Positions 45,746-56,464 of a stretch of 64,000 nucleotides of DNA are shown here, one piece after another (position 1 is the first letter of the stretch; every line of letters starts with the position of its first letter). Source of the DNA: Rhodospirillales bacterium (lineage in GTDB: Bacteria > Pseudomonadota > Alphaproteobacteria > SP197); assembly GCA_014323865.1 (NCBI GenBank), contig JACONG010000012.1, positions 30,208 through 94,207 of the forward strand. Direction: 5' to 3'. A program made the translations under genes and the position numbers. Under the pieces are notes generated by a model, which was not told the origin of the DNA, did no database searches, and saw only the letters and a list, made by a program, of their open reading frames with translations.

Positions 45746-46075
45746 CTAGTGCTCCTCGCCGCGGGCATCAGCTTCGGCGGCGCGGCGCTTCTCGCCTTCT
45801 TCAAAGATTGCCATCTTCTCGGGCGTGGCCTTCTCTTGGTACTGCGATTTGTAGTCGCCGTAGGACATGCCATAGATCAGCTCGCGCGCGTTGTCGTAGT
45901 CCATCTCGACACCGCGCTGCCCGGCCTCGGCGCGGTACCATTTCGACAAGCAGTTGCGGCAGAAGTCGGCCAGGTTCATCAGGTCGATGTTCTGGATCTC
46001 GGGCTTGCGCTGGAAGTGATCCCGCAGGCGGCGGAACACCGCAGCCTCAATCTCCGTACGAGTGGCGTCATCCAT
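45746..46075 (-). CDS. DUF1244 family protein
   Basis: A 109-residue protein; AAGGAG lies seven bases before the ATG at 46075. The conserved block NIDLMNLADFCRNCLSKWYR and MDYDNARELIYGMSYGDYKS defines DUF1244, a widespread small alphaproteobacterial and gammaproteobacterial family of unknown function. In alphaproteobacteria it commonly lies next to an N-formylglutamate amidohydrolase gene, as here. Its start overlaps the end of the broken YbdK gene by 8 bases. Confidence 0.92.
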   Translation of the reverse strand: MDDATRTEIEAAVFRRLRDHFQRKPEIQNIDLMNLADFCRNCLSKWYRAEAGQRGVEMDYDNARELIYGMSYGDYKSQYQEKATPEKMAIFEEGEKRRAAEADARGEEH

Positions 46076-46683
46076 GGTCGACTCCTTGGGTTTGTTCCGT
46101 TGTCTTCTGGATGTGGGGACGGGCCGCCAGACGCTCAAGCCACGCGGCCGCGGTCTCATCGACCAGTGACAGCGCCACGGCGCGAAGAGCTTCATCCGGG
46201 CTCGCGTCACCGCCCGCAGCCTCGTAGACCGCGATCTGGCGTTCGGTCGATATGCCCGTTGCGGGCGATCTCGCGCGGCAGGCTGTCGAACACCGTCAGG
46301 CGATAGGACTTCAGACCGGTGTTGCGACTCTGCCAGAACGGCGACAAGGTCGTCAGACACAGCAGGTGGGGCAGGAAGTAGCGCGCCTGATTCATCAGGT
46401 CGAGGCAGCGATCGGGGCGAGCCCATGCCTTCCGGCGGCCCGGATGACACCGCCGCACAAACGGCGCAGCTCATCCCGCACCTCAGAGATGTCCTTGCAC
46501 ACTTGGGTGCCGATTTTCGACCTGAGTGCGCAGGAACTCATTGGTGACCTGATCACCCAACTCGGCAACACATTCCTCGACCAATTCCTCGGACGGATCG
46601 GACGCCAATGCGCCGGTTTCCCGGTCAACCAGGAGATATTCTTCCTCGACCCCCAGGGTGAACGACGGCTCTGCGCCGGTCAT
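46068..46683 (-). pseudogene. YbdK-type carboxylate-amine ligase (GCS2), heavily deleted
   Basis: Pieces of one protein appear in order in different frames. The N-terminus is GAEPSFTLGVEEEYLLVDRE, then [15 protein letters not shown], then a jump to the central [20 protein letters not shown] and [16 protein letters not shown], and the C-terminus ALRAVALSLVDETAAAWLER ending at 46068. The ATG at 46683 has GGGAG eight bases upstream. About half of the usual 380-400 residues are gone, including most of the catalytic core. The gene was once the middle member of an operon with the flanking genes. Confidence 0.8.
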
Positions 46684-46685
46684 GG

Positions 46686-47513
46686 TCAAATCTCCCGTCG
46701 GTAAATGTCCTCACCGGCGAAGATGCTCGTGAAGCCTTCGATCATGATATCCGTCCAAGCCGCGATTCCGGCCTCGTTGCCGATAAGGTCCTGCCTGATC
46801 TCGATCTGCACGTTCGCGCGGCCGTGACGGGCGGCATGCACAGGCATGGTGTAGCCGTGGGGTGACGATGCGGTGTAGGGCTCGTTGTCGCCGACGCAGA
46901 GATCGCCGCGGGCCCGCAAGTGATCCATCAGCGGCAGCGCAATACGGCCGTCCCGCTCCCACAGGATCCCGATATGCCAGGGCCGCAAGCGACACCCCAT
47001 CACGGGCGTGAACGAGTGAATCATGACAACGGGGGGCACGACACCCCGCGCTTCAACGCCCTCGATCACGGCCGCGGCAGCTTCGTGATAAGGCCAGAAG
47101 CACGCCTCCGTGCGGTCGGCCCCCTCGGCGGGCGACATATCGATGTTGGCGGGAATCTCTGTGCCGTCGCTCACCGTGACGATCGACTGTTCGTCATCGA
47201 GTTGCCGGTTGCAGTCGATCACCAGGCGCGAGTAACCGGAGAGCACAGCCGGCGCATCGAAGTGAGCCGCCATGCGGCGTGTGATTTCGGCCGCACCTAT
47301 GTCCCAAGCGATGTGACGTTCGAGCTCGCTGGCCGCAAGGCCTAGGTTGTCAAGCGCCTCGGGCACGGCATTGCTCGCGTGATCGCACAGCAGGACGACC
47401 GGCAGCGTGCCCCTGGGATTGACGATCTCGTAAGGAGGCGGGTCGTCGGGGCCCAGCAAAGGATCGTCCTCGCGCCGCATGTCAGAGATGAAATCGCGCC
47501 TGACAGAATCCAT
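46686..47513 (-). CDS. N-formylglutamate amidohydrolase family protein
   Basis: A 275-residue protein. VVLLCDHASNAVPEALDNLG, HIAWDIGAAEITRRMAAHFD, LSGYSRLVIDCNR and VVMIHSFTPVM are the conserved FGase blocks; the metal ligands are likely in DHAS and HSFTP. The family hydrolyses N-formylglutamate or related N-acyl amino acids. It lies upstream of the YbdK remnant and DUF1244, with short gaps. A histidine-degradation operon is not present, so a role outside Hut is likely. The divergent glycerate kinase starts 83 bases away. Confidence 0.9.
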   Translation of the reverse strand: MDSVRRDFISDMRREDDPLLGPDDPPPYEIVNPRGTLPVVLLCDHASNAVPEALDNLGLAASELERHIAWDIGAAEITRRMAAHFDAPAVLSGYSRLVIDCNRQLDDEQSIVTVSDGTEIPANIDMSPAEGADRTEACFWPYHEAAAAVIEGVEARGVVPPVVMIHSFTPVMGCRLRPWHIGILWERDGRIALPLMDHLRARGDLCVGDNEPYTASSPHGYTMPVHAARHGRANVQIEIRQDLIGNEAGIAAWTDIMIEGFTSIFAGEDIYRREI

Positions 47514-47596
47514 GGCTCGCGACTATATCGACGGCTTCAGGCGACAAGAAGACCCATCCTCTCCTGATTTCGCCGATTGCACCGGAACCGTCCAGC

Positions 47597-48912
47597 ATGC
47601 CAAAACGCCCAGCCATGGATTTTGACCCTCGCAGCTTTCTGATCAGTCTGTTCGAGGAAGCAATCAACGCCGCGCGTGCAGATGCCTGTCTTCACGACCG
47701 GCTGCCGTTGCCGCCCAAGGGCAAGACGGTGGTCGTCGGTGCCGGAAAGGCCGCCGCCGCCATGGCTTCCTATGTCGAGAAGGGCTGGGCAGGTGCTTTG
47801 TCCGGCCTTGTGGTCACGCCCTACGACCACGGCATCCCGACCGAACGGATCGAGGTGGTCGAAGCGGCGCACCCCATCCCCGACGCAGCGGGAAGCCAGG
47901 CAGCGCAACGAATTCTCAATGAGGTTCAAGGACTTACGGCAGACGATATGGTGCTGTGCCTGATCTCAGGCGGGGGATCATCGCTGCTCGCTCTGCCCGC
48001 ACCGGACGTGACGCTGGCCGACAAGCAGGCGGTCAACAAGGCGCTCCTGCGCTCCGGTGCGACGATTCACGAGATGAACTGCGTCCGGAAACACCTCTCG
48101 GCCATCAAGGGCGGACGTCTTGCCGTGGCGGCAGCACCCGCGCGGGTCGTGACGCTGGCCATCTCCGACGTGCCCGGCGACGACCTCTCGGTGATCGCCT
48201 CGGGGCCGACGGTGGCCGATCCGACGACCAGCGCCGATGCCAGGCGTATCGTGGAGCGGTGCGGCTTCGAGGTCCCCGACGCAGTCCGAATGTGGCTTGA
48301 ATCAGCCGACAGTGAAACCGTCAAACCGGGCGACCCGCGCCTTGCCGGTGCCGAAGCACAGATCGTCATGACAGCACGCCATGCGCTCGCGGCAGCCGCG
48401 GAGCGTGTCCGGGAGGCGGGGATGAACCCTCTCATCCTTGGCGACACGATCGAAGGCGAGGCCCGCGACGTGGCGAATGTTCACGCTGCGATCACCCGCA
48501 AGATCGCCGACCACGGCGGCCCCGCCAGCCCGCCGGCGGTGATCCTTTCGGGCGGCGAGACCACAGTCACCCTGCGCAGCAAGGGCGGCAGCGGCGGACG
48601 CAACCAGGAGTTCCTGCTTGCACTCGCCGTCGCGCTCGACGGCCACCCGAACATACACGCACTGGCGTGCGACACCGACGGCATCGACGGCTTCAGCAAA
48701 GCCGCCGGCGCCGTCATGGCTCCCGACACCTTGCGGCGAGCTCGTGAGGCCGGGCTGAGCCCCGCCGATATGCTGGCCCGCCAGGACAGCGGCGGGTTTT
48801 TCTCCACCCTGCGCGATTGCGTCGTCACCGGCCCGACACGCACGAATGTTAATGACTTCCGTGCTATCGTGATCACGCATCCGGGCACAGGATCCGATGC
48901 ATGGAAGTGGGG

Positions 48913-48916
<4 letters not shown>
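47597..48916 (+). CDS. Glycerate 2-kinase (MOFRL family)
   Basis: A 439-residue protein, start at 47597 or 47615. The N-terminal domain has TVVVGAGKAAAAMASYVEKG and CLISGGGSSLLALPAPDVTL; NCVRKHLSAIKGGRL is the conserved substrate-binding part. The MOFRL C-terminal domain contains ILSGGETTVTLR, GGSGGRNQEFLLALA and CDTDGIDG, and the family end GPTRTNVNDFRAI. It makes 2-phosphoglycerate from glycerate, as in the serine cycle and glycolate/glyoxylate use. Its stop overlaps the pyruvate kinase start, so the two steps from 2-phosphoglycerate toward pyruvate are cotranscribed. Confidence 0.94.
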
Positions 48917-50315
<1,399 letters not shown>

Positions 50316-50319
<4 letters not shown>

Positions 50320-50879
50320 ACGGGTTCACCTTCGAGCTCGCGACTGAGCTCTTCGACACGTTGTACGATCTGCTCCATATGCGGGTTCTGCGCCAAGGCC
50401 TCGCGGAACCAGTAGAGCGCCTGTTCAGGCTCATCGCGGGCGCTGTAGATCAGGCCCAGCCCCGACAGCGCACCGAAGTGGCGCGGCTCAAGCTCCAGCG
50501 CCTTCATGCAGTCAGCGATCGATTCATCGTAGCGCCCGATCATGTAGTAGACCGTGGCGCGCTTGTTCCACGCCTCGGCGAAGTCAGGCGCGACGTCGAT
50601 CAGCTGGCTGAAATAGCCGATGGCAAGTTGCAGGTCGCCGACCTGCATGGCCCGCGTGCCGCCCGTCATCAGCGCGTTGAGCTCCTCGTCGTAAGCCTCG
50701 ACCCAGATTGCCCAGATATAGCTCTGCAGCAGCTGCGATTGCGCCGGATCCGACGTGGCATGCAGTTGCGCAAACAGCCCGTCGAGGCGCGGATCGTCCT
50801 GGGCGGCAAGCGCGGGGGACACCGACATCGTCAGCGCCGTGAAGAGGCCCATCGCGGCCAGCATCATCCGTTTCGGCAT
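50316..50879 (-). CDS. Secreted tetratricopeptide-repeat protein
   Basis: A 187-residue protein with a signal peptide (residues about 1-25, LTMSVSPALA-AQDD). Two to three TPR units follow: GDLQLAIGYFSQLIDVAPDF, AEAWNKRATVYYMIGRYDES and HFGALSGLGLIYSARDEPEQ. TPR proteins mediate protein contacts, here in the periplasm. The partner is unknown. It lies 9 bases downstream of the ArfA-like small gene on the same strand. Confidence 0.88.
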
Positions 50880-50888
50880 GAACCGAAT

Positions 50889-51089
50889 CTAGGCAGCGCG
50901 GCCGTGCCTGCCAAGGTCAATACGCTCAAGGCTGCGTGACACCGAATCGAAAGGGCCGCGGCCCTGGGGATCGCGACCCTTTCTGGTGTAGCGCTTCCGG
51001 TTCCGCACAACGCGGAGACGGTAGCGAGGATCGGCCAGCGCCCGGGCGGAACCCGACTGCCGGCGCACGCTCTTTCGCTTGCGAGCCAT
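50889..51089 (-). CDS. Small basic protein, ArfA-like ribosome-rescue factor candidate
   Basis: A 66-residue, very basic protein; GGAGAA is six bases before the ATG at 51089. The stretch ALADPRYRLRVVRNRKRYTR resembles the ribosome-binding core of ArfA (LxDPxFRxRVxxNKKGKGxYxRK). A perfect 14-bp palindrome (AGGGCCGCGGCCCT, 50952-50965) followed by TTTC lies inside the coding region at about codons 42-46. E. coli arfA also has a hairpin inside its ORF, which yields a non-stop mRNA and makes the protein appear only when trans-translation fails. The assignment is inferential; the C-terminal tail here is not hydrophobic. Confidence 0.55.
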   Translation of the reverse strand: MARKRKSVRRQSGSARALADPRYRLRVVRNRKRYTRKGRDPQGRGPFDSVSRSLERIDLGRHGRAA

Positions 51090-51154
51090 CGCAGTTCTCC
51101 GTTTGCCGAATGACGGAGAGATAGTGCCGAACGGCGGCCGCCTCAAGGCGGGAG

Positions 51155-51523
51155 CTAATCGAGATCCTGACTAAACATGACCCGATGACCGTCGGGCGTT
51201 TGCACCGGCATCTCAGACATGCCCACGGCTTGTCGACCGGCGGCGCGATCTTGAGGCCCGTGGCCGTGATTTTCCACATGCAGGGCGTTGACGTCGTCGA
51301 GCACGAGATGGGCGAAGTACTGATGGTCGCCCAGATCCCCCGGCGGAATCGCATCCGGGCACTGCCCCAGCATCAGGGAACAACGGCCCCGGCGGAGAAA
51401 GATCCATCCGTCCGGCTCCATCCAGATCTTGAACCCGATGTGATTGATCCACTATCGCGCCGTCGCCTGAATGTCCGGGACGACAAGCACATGGTGCTGT
51501 TCGATAATCTCGGGACTTGCCAT
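51155..51523 (-). pseudogene. VOC-family (glyoxalase/bleomycin-resistance-like) gene with stop and frameshifts
   Basis: The ATG at 51523, with GGAGGA upstream, opens EIIEQHHVLVVPDIQATAR and is stopped by TAG at 51454-51452. The frame continues WINHIGFKIWMEPDGWIFLR, CPDAIPPGDLGDHQYFAHLV and LDDVNALHVE, then a second frame supplies KITATGLKIAPPVDKPW, and the first frame returns for GMSEMPVQTPDGHRVMFSQD. So there is one nonsense codon and a pair of compensating frameshifts. The full protein would be about 122 residues, normal for a single VOC module. Confidence 0.8.
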
Positions 51524-51538
51524 CACGTCCTCCGCGGT

Positions 51539-52831
51539 TCAGGCAGTCTCGCGTTCATCAAGTGCCGCCGGTTTCGGGCCACCGGTGGCCCAATCCAGAA
51601 GCTCTACCGGATGGATGACAGGCACGTTTGTGCCGCCTGAAATCTGCACGATGCACCCGACGTTGCCAGCTGCGACGACATTGGCGCCGGTTGCGGCGAT
51701 GTTGGCGCACTTGCGCTCCAGAAGGCGGTCCGCCAGCTCGGGCTGGAGCATGTTGTAGGTGCCCGCCGAACCGCAGCAGATGTGGCCTTCCGGCACTGTG
51801 CGCACGTCGAAGCCCGCCCGTCGCAGGATGTCGGCGGGCAGGTCCGTGATCTTCTGGCCGTGCTGGAGCGAACAGGCGGCATGGTAGGCGACAGACGGCG
51901 CATCGCTCGGTGCGGCGCCCTCCTCGATCAGCTCGTCGAGCACCTCCGAGACGTCCCGCGCCTTGGCGGAGACCTCGGCGGCCAGCGCCGCCCATGCGGG
52001 GTCGTCCTTCAGAAGGAAACCATACTCCTTGATCTGGGTGCCGCAGCCCGAGGCATTGGCGATGACAGCGTCGAAGGGACCGGCATCCCACCAGGCCGCC
52101 AGGTTGGCGCGAGCGGCCGCCAGCGCCTTGTCACGTTCACCCATGTGGAGGACCAGCGAACCGCAGCACCCCCCTCCCCGGGAAACGACGACCTCGCACC
52201 CCAGACGGGTCAGCAAACGGATCGTGGCGGCGTTGGTCTCCGGTGTCAGCACCTGCTGGACGCAGCCGTTCAGGAGCATCAACCGCATGCGCCGCTCGCC
52301 CGCCGCCTTGTGAATGCCCGGGCGATCGGCCCAGGACGGCGTTGCGAGACGATCAGGCGCCATCGCCGTCAACCGTCGGAACCGACCAGGCAGCAGAGAT
52401 CGAAACGGCTTTGCGAGCAGCGCACCGATCAGCGATAGGCGAAACAGACGCGGATACGGCACGGTCCAGGTGATCACCTTGCGGACGAGGGTCTCGTCCA
52501 CAGGCCGGGTTCGTGTCTCGTGGATGTGCGCACGGGCGTGGTCGACCAGATGCATGTAGGTCACACCCGACGGACAGATCGTCATGCACGAGAGGCACGA
52601 CAGGCAGCGGTCGACATGTCGCACCGTCGTATCGTCCGCCGGACGATCCTGCTCCAGCATGTCCTTGATCATGTAGATCCGGCCGCGCGGGCTGTCACGC
52701 TCGTCGCCAGTCAGCAGATAGGTCGGGCAGGTCGCAAGGCAGAAGCCACAGTGCACACAGGTCTTCAGGATGCGCTCGGCCTCCTTAATCTGCGGATCGG
52801 CCAGCCGGACAAGATCGAAGCGTGTCTCCAT
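51539..52831 (-). CDS. glcF: Glycolate oxidase iron-sulfur subunit
   Basis: A 430-residue protein. Two 4Fe-4S ferredoxin motifs are near the N-terminus: CVHCGFCLATCPTY and CLSCLSCMTICPSGV. Two CCG-type domains follow, with SRGGGCCGSLVLHMGE and EGHICCGSAGTYNML. It passes electrons from glycolate oxidation to the respiratory chain with GlcD and GlcE. The gene starts 4 bases after the glcE stop, as the third gene of glcDEF. A broken VOC gene follows after 15 bases. Confidence 0.95.
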   Translation of the reverse strand: METRFDLVRLADPQIKEAERILKTCVHCGFCLATCPTYLLTGDERDSPRGRIYMIKDMLEQDRPADDTTVRHVDRCLSCLSCMTICPSGVTYMHLVDHARAHIHETRTRPVDETLVRKVITWTVPYPRLFRLSLIGALLAKPFRSLLPGRFRRLTAMAPDRLATPSWADRPGIHKAAGERRMRLMLLNGCVQQVLTPETNAATIRLLTRLGCEVVVSRGGGCCGSLVLHMGERDKALAAARANLAAWWDAGPFDAVIANASGCGTQIKEYGFLLKDDPAWAALAAEVSAKARDVSEVLDELIEEGAAPSDAPSVAYHAACSLQHGQKITDLPADILRRAGFDVRTVPEGHICCGSAGTYNMLQPELADRLLERKCANIAATGANVVAAGNVGCIVQISGGTNVPVIHPVELLDWATGGPKPAALDERETA

Positions 52832-52835
52832 CGCC

Positions 52836-54044
52836 TCAGCCCATTCGTCCGGGATTGAGGATTCCCGACGGATCGAAACCCTGCTTGATACGCACGGTCA
52901 GCGCCGCGCGACTCTCAGGCTGCGGATGGAACACCGGGACCGATGCCTTCAGAGCATCCGACGCCCGCACCATCGTGGCATGGCCTCCGGCTGTCCCGGC
53001 CGCCGTCCTGATCATCTTGGACGCCTCCGCGGTCGCCGGCGCGGAACACCAGAGCAGCCCGCCACCCCAGTCGAGATAACCTTCGACCCCGCTACCGACG
53101 AGATTGCCGAGAACGGCGCCACCCGAAGCCGGCGGAACGTGCAGACGCCAGATCGCGTCGCCGTTCCCGATCAACGGCGCGACATCACGCACCTCCTGCC
53201 AGAAGCGAACGGAGTTGTGGCCATGCAGTTCCTCAATATCGCCGAGGGGCCCGAGCAGCGCATGGAGCGCCTCGTTGCGTGCAGAAACGGAAACGGGTGG
53301 TCCTTCGACACGAATTGCCGTGATCGCACGGCCGGCCTCCGCGACGTAGCTGACCGACGATCGTGCGGCGATCTCGGACGGCACGAACGTGGCGGCAGAG
53401 ACCTCATGCGGCCTCGAGAGCGCTATGGTCATCGCCTCATTTGCGGCCTCGGGCGTCAGACCTGCGACAAGGACCGTTCTCGTCTTTTCTGCCGCCGGAA
53501 GCACCTTCACCGACACTGCGGTCACCACGCCGAGCGTGCCCCATGATCCGCACATCAGTTTGGTGAGGTCGTAGCCCGTGACGTTCTTGACCACGCGACC
53601 GCCCGCCTTGACCAGCTCACCCCGGCCCGTCGCCACCTCGACACCCAGCACATGGTCGCGGCATGCACCGGCCAGAACCCGGCGAGGACCAGAGAGATTA
53701 CCGGCAAGAATGCCGCCGAGGGTCACCTTCTCCGGCGCCTCGCCGAACAGCGGGCCGAGGTCGGGTGGTTCAAAGGCCATGATCTGGTCGGACTGGCGCA
53801 GCATTGCCTCGATCTCGGCGATCGGGGTTGCGGCATGCGCGGTCAGAACCAGTTCGGCGGGCTCGTAGTCGACGATGCCCGAAAGAGCCGTGAGATCGAC
53901 GCGATGAGCGGCGCTCACAGCATGGCCGAAAGCACGTTTCGTACCTGCCCCGACGATGTCTAGCGGCACCTCTTCCGCTGCAGCCCACGCCAGCAGGCCG
54001 CGCACCTCGCCGGCGGTAGCCGGTCGGATCGTCTCGATGGTCAA
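52836..54044 (-). CDS. glcE: Glycolate oxidase FAD-binding subunit GlcE
   Basis: A protein of 402 residues from TTG 54044, four bases after the glcD stop; a GTG at 54083 would overlap glcD. The FAD-binding type 4 (PP-loop) fold shows IVGAGTKRAFGHAV and LGGILAGNLSGPRRVLAGAC, then VLGVEVATGRGELVKAGGRV and VKNVTGYDLTKLMCGSWGTL. It is the short FAD subunit of glycolate dehydrogenase. The start codon is the only uncertain point. Confidence 0.93.
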   Translation of the reverse strand: MTIETIRPATAGEVRGLLAWAAAEEVPLDIVGAGTKRAFGHAVSAAHRVDLTALSGIVDYEPAELVLTAHAATPIAEIEAMLRQSDQIMAFEPPDLGPLFGEAPEKVTLGGILAGNLSGPRRVLAGACRDHVLGVEVATGRGELVKAGGRVVKNVTGYDLTKLMCGSWGTLGVVTAVSVKVLPAAEKTRTVLVAGLTPEAANEAMTIALSRPHEVSAATFVPSEIAARSSVSYVAEAGRAITAIRVEGPPVSVSARNEALHALLGPLGDIEELHGHNSVRFWQEVRDVAPLIGNGDAIWRLHVPPASGGAVLGNLVGSGVEGYLDWGGGLLWCSAPATAEASKMIRTAAGTAGGHATMVRASDALKASVPVFHPQPESRAALTVRIKQGFDPSGILNPGRMG

Positions 54045-54048
54045 CGCG

Positions 54049-55542
54049 TCAGAACCGGGGCATATCGGGGAACGGCAGTTCACCCTTATGAACGTGCATG
54101 TGGCCCAACTCGGCGCAGCGATGCAACACCGGGAAGACCTTGCCCGGATTGAGCAGGCCGTCGGGATCGAAGGCGCATTTGACCCGCTGCTGCTGTTTCA
54201 GATCGTCGTCGGTGAACATCGCACCCATCAGGTCGCGCTTTTCGACCCCGATGCCGTGCTCACCGCTCAAGACACCGCCGACCTCGACGCAGAGCGTCAG
54301 GATGTCGGCGGCCAGTGCCTCGGTCTTCTCAAGGTCACCGTCGCATGCAGCGTCGTACATGATGAGCGGATGCAGGTTGCCGTCGCCGGCGTGGAACACG
54401 TTCACGACACCCAGACCGTGCTTGTCGGATAGCGCGCCCATGCGGGTCAGCACCTCGGAGAGGCGGCCACGGGGGATCGTTCCGTCGATGCAATAGTAGT
54501 CGGGCGAGATCTTGCCGACCGCCGGAAACGCTGACTTGCGGCCGAGCCAGAAGCGGTGTCGCTCCTCCTCGCTGGTCGCCCGTCGAAACGTGGTGGCCTG
54601 GCAGTCGCGCGCGATTGCCTCGACCCGGCCCGACAGCTCCTCGACCTCGGCCTCGGGACCGTCGAGTTCGCAGATCAGCAGTGCTTCGACGTCGAGTGGG
54701 TAACCGGCCTTGCAGTAATCTTCAGTGGCGTGAACCGCAGCCTTGTCCATCATCTCAAGACCGGCGGGAATGATGCCATCGGATATGATACGCGCGACGC
54801 AGTCGCCAGCCGCGGCAAGGTCGGCAAATCCAAGCAACAGGGCGCCGACGGAACTTGGCTTCGGCAGCAGACGCACCGTGACCTCGGTGATGACGCCCAG
54901 CAGACCTTCGGACCCGGTCAGAATGCCGAGGAGATCATAGCCGTCGGGGTCCATGTGCTTGCCGCCGATGCGGACCACCTCACCCGACATCAGAACGATC
55001 TCGAGGCCCAGGATGTTGTTCGTCGTAACGCCATACTTCAGGCAGTGCACGCCGCCGGAATTCTCCGCCACATTCCCGCCGATCGAGCAGGCGATCTGGC
55101 TCGAAGGATCGGGCGCGTAGTAGAACCCGGACGCCGACACGGCTTGGGAGATCGCGAGATTCGTGACGCCGGGCTGCACCACGGCGCAGCGGTTGGCGTA
55201 GTCGATCTCAAGGATGCGGTTGAACTTTCCCAGCCCCAACAGGACGCCGTCCTCCAGAGGCAGAGCGCCACCGGAAAGACCGGTGCCAGAGCCGCGTGGC
55301 ACCACCTTGACCTCGCGCTCGCGGCATAGCCGCATGACCCGGGCGACCTCCTCGGTCGTCTCAGGCAACACCACAGCCAGCGGCAACGTGCGATAGGCCG
55401 AAAGCGCGTCGCACTCGTAGGCCTTTAGGCCCACGTTGTCGGCAATCAGATTGTCGGAAGCGACCAACGTCGCCAAGTGGGACAGGAAATCATCGCGCGC
55501 ATCCAAGACACCCTGGTCCGGCTTGGGCATGGCGATGGTCAT
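54049..55542 (-). CDS. glcD: Glycolate oxidase catalytic subunit GlcD
   Basis: A 497-residue flavoprotein. The FAD-binding domain contains VVPRGSGTGLSGGALPLEDG, DPSSQIACSIGGNVAENSGG and GILTGSEGLLGVITEVTVRL. The C-terminal FAD-oxidase domain has VFHAGDGNLHPLIMYD and GEHGIGVEKRDLMGAMF. It oxidises glycolate (or D-lactate-like acids) to glyoxylate. It is the first gene of glcDEF. The operon gives access to glycolate, an abundant algal exudate, and its product glyoxylate can be turned into glycerate, for which a kinase is encoded 5 kb away. Confidence 0.95.
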   Translation of the reverse strand: MTIAMPKPDQGVLDARDDFLSHLATLVASDNLIADNVGLKAYECDALSAYRTLPLAVVLPETTEEVARVMRLCREREVKVVPRGSGTGLSGGALPLEDGVLLGLGKFNRILEIDYANRCAVVQPGVTNLAISQAVSASGFYYAPDPSSQIACSIGGNVAENSGGVHCLKYGVTTNNILGLEIVLMSGEVVRIGGKHMDPDGYDLLGILTGSEGLLGVITEVTVRLLPKPSSVGALLLGFADLAAAGDCVARIISDGIIPAGLEMMDKAAVHATEDYCKAGYPLDVEALLICELDGPEAEVEELSGRVEAIARDCQATTFRRATSEEERHRFWLGRKSAFPAVGKISPDYYCIDGTIPRGRLSEVLTRMGALSDKHGLGVVNVFHAGDGNLHPLIMYDAACDGDLEKTEALAADILTLCVEVGGVLSGEHGIGVEKRDLMGAMFTDDDLKQQQRVKCAFDPDGLLNPGKVFPVLHRCAELGHMHVHKGELPFPDMPRF

Positions 55543-55593
55543 GGCTGGCGGGCTCCGTTCAGAACGGCGTCAGGATCGTCGCAGAGGCCAGAA

Positions 55594-55622
55594 ACGTCAA
55601 CGCCGGGCAATGGGGCCCGGCG
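55594..55622 (-). terminator. Probable terminator after rpmJ
   Basis: On the minus strand CGCCGGGC, a six-base loop and GCCCGGCG form a perfect 8-bp stem, followed by a weak T-rich tail (TTGACGTTT). It lies 41 bases after the rpmJ stop and before glcD. Confidence 0.55.
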
Positions 55623-55662
55623 CAACAGGTCGTCCGGTGCGTCGCGCGCCGAAACGACAGGA

Positions 55663-55788
55663 TTAACCCTGGCGTGCCTTGAAGCGCGGGTTTTCCTTGT
55701 TGATCACGTAGATGCGGCCCTTGCGGCGCACCGTACGGCACTTCATGTGGCGCTTCTTCATCGAGCGCAGCGAATTCACAATCTTCAT
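55663..55788 (-). CDS. rpmJ: 50S ribosomal protein L36
   Basis: A 41-residue protein from the ATG at 55788, reading [20 protein letters not shown] then [20 protein letters not shown] and G. This is the alphaproteobacterial form of L36, with a single Cys and without the zinc-binding Cys/His set, and 41 instead of 37-38 residues. AGGAC lies about seven bases upstream. The open frame extends further upstream but the family start is clear. It is a structural protein of the large ribosomal subunit. Confidence 0.97.
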   Translation of the reverse strand: MKIVNSLRSMKKRHMKCRTVRRKGRIYVINKENPRFKARQG

Positions 55789-55877
55789 CGCACCAGTCCT
55801 CGTCGGGGAGGCCAAACCAGCCCGTTTCGGGAAAGCGTCGACCATACTGATCTGGCCGTGCCTCGTCAACGGACCGC

Positions 55878-56378
55878 TCAGGGGTAGCTGATCTTCTTGA
55901 CCTCAAGCTCCAGATCGCCCGCCGGACGTCGCCAGGTGACAACATCGCCGACCTGTGCGCCGTGCAGCGCACGGGCGAGCGGGCTGACCCAGCTGACGAG
56001 CGCGGCATCCAGGTCGGACTGGTTCTCGCCAACAATGCGCCAGGCGTGAGTCTCGCCGTTTTCGTCCTTTGCGACGATACACGCACCGAACGCCACCTCA
56101 TCCTGCGGCTGTTCGGCCATGTCGACAACCACGGCATGGTCGATGCGGCCCTCGACGTAGCGCAAATCGCGCAGGACATGCGCCAGCTTGCTCGCATCGA
56201 CGATGCTCTCGTCGTGATCCTTGAGTTCGTAGCGCTCCTTCTTCAATGACTCGGCCCACGCCTCCAGCGCTGCCATGCCTTCGGGTGTGACGTAGTTCGG
56301 GATCGGCTCCTGGGGCAGTTCCGGAAGCTCGTCGACGACGTCCATGCCGTCGGGCTCCCGCACAAAGGCGCGGCTCAT
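55878..56378 (-). CDS. greB: GreA/GreB-type transcription elongation factor
   Basis: A 166-residue protein; GGAGA is seven bases before the ATG at 56378. The N-terminal coiled coil ([20 protein letters not shown]) is followed by [20 protein letters not shown] and the C-terminal FKBP-like domain with [38 protein letters not shown] and the final EVKKISYP. Gre factors stimulate cleavage of backtracked RNA by RNA polymerase. The acidic tip appears as a D-H-D-E segment. GreA versus GreB is not certain. Confidence 0.9.
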   Translation of the reverse strand: MSRAFVREPDGMDVVDELPELPQEPIPNYVTPEGMAALEAWAESLKKERYELKDHDESIVDASKLAHVLRDLRYVEGRIDHAVVVDMAEQPQDEVAFGACIVAKDENGETHAWRIVGENQSDLDAALVSWVSPLARALHGAQVGDVVTWRRPAGDLELEVKKISYP

Positions 56379-56464
56379 GACTGTATCTCCAAAGGTCTTT
56401 CGGCGATCAAACGCCGCCGTCTCATTTCGATATGGTGACAATGGCACGCGCCGCCAAGCGAGCC

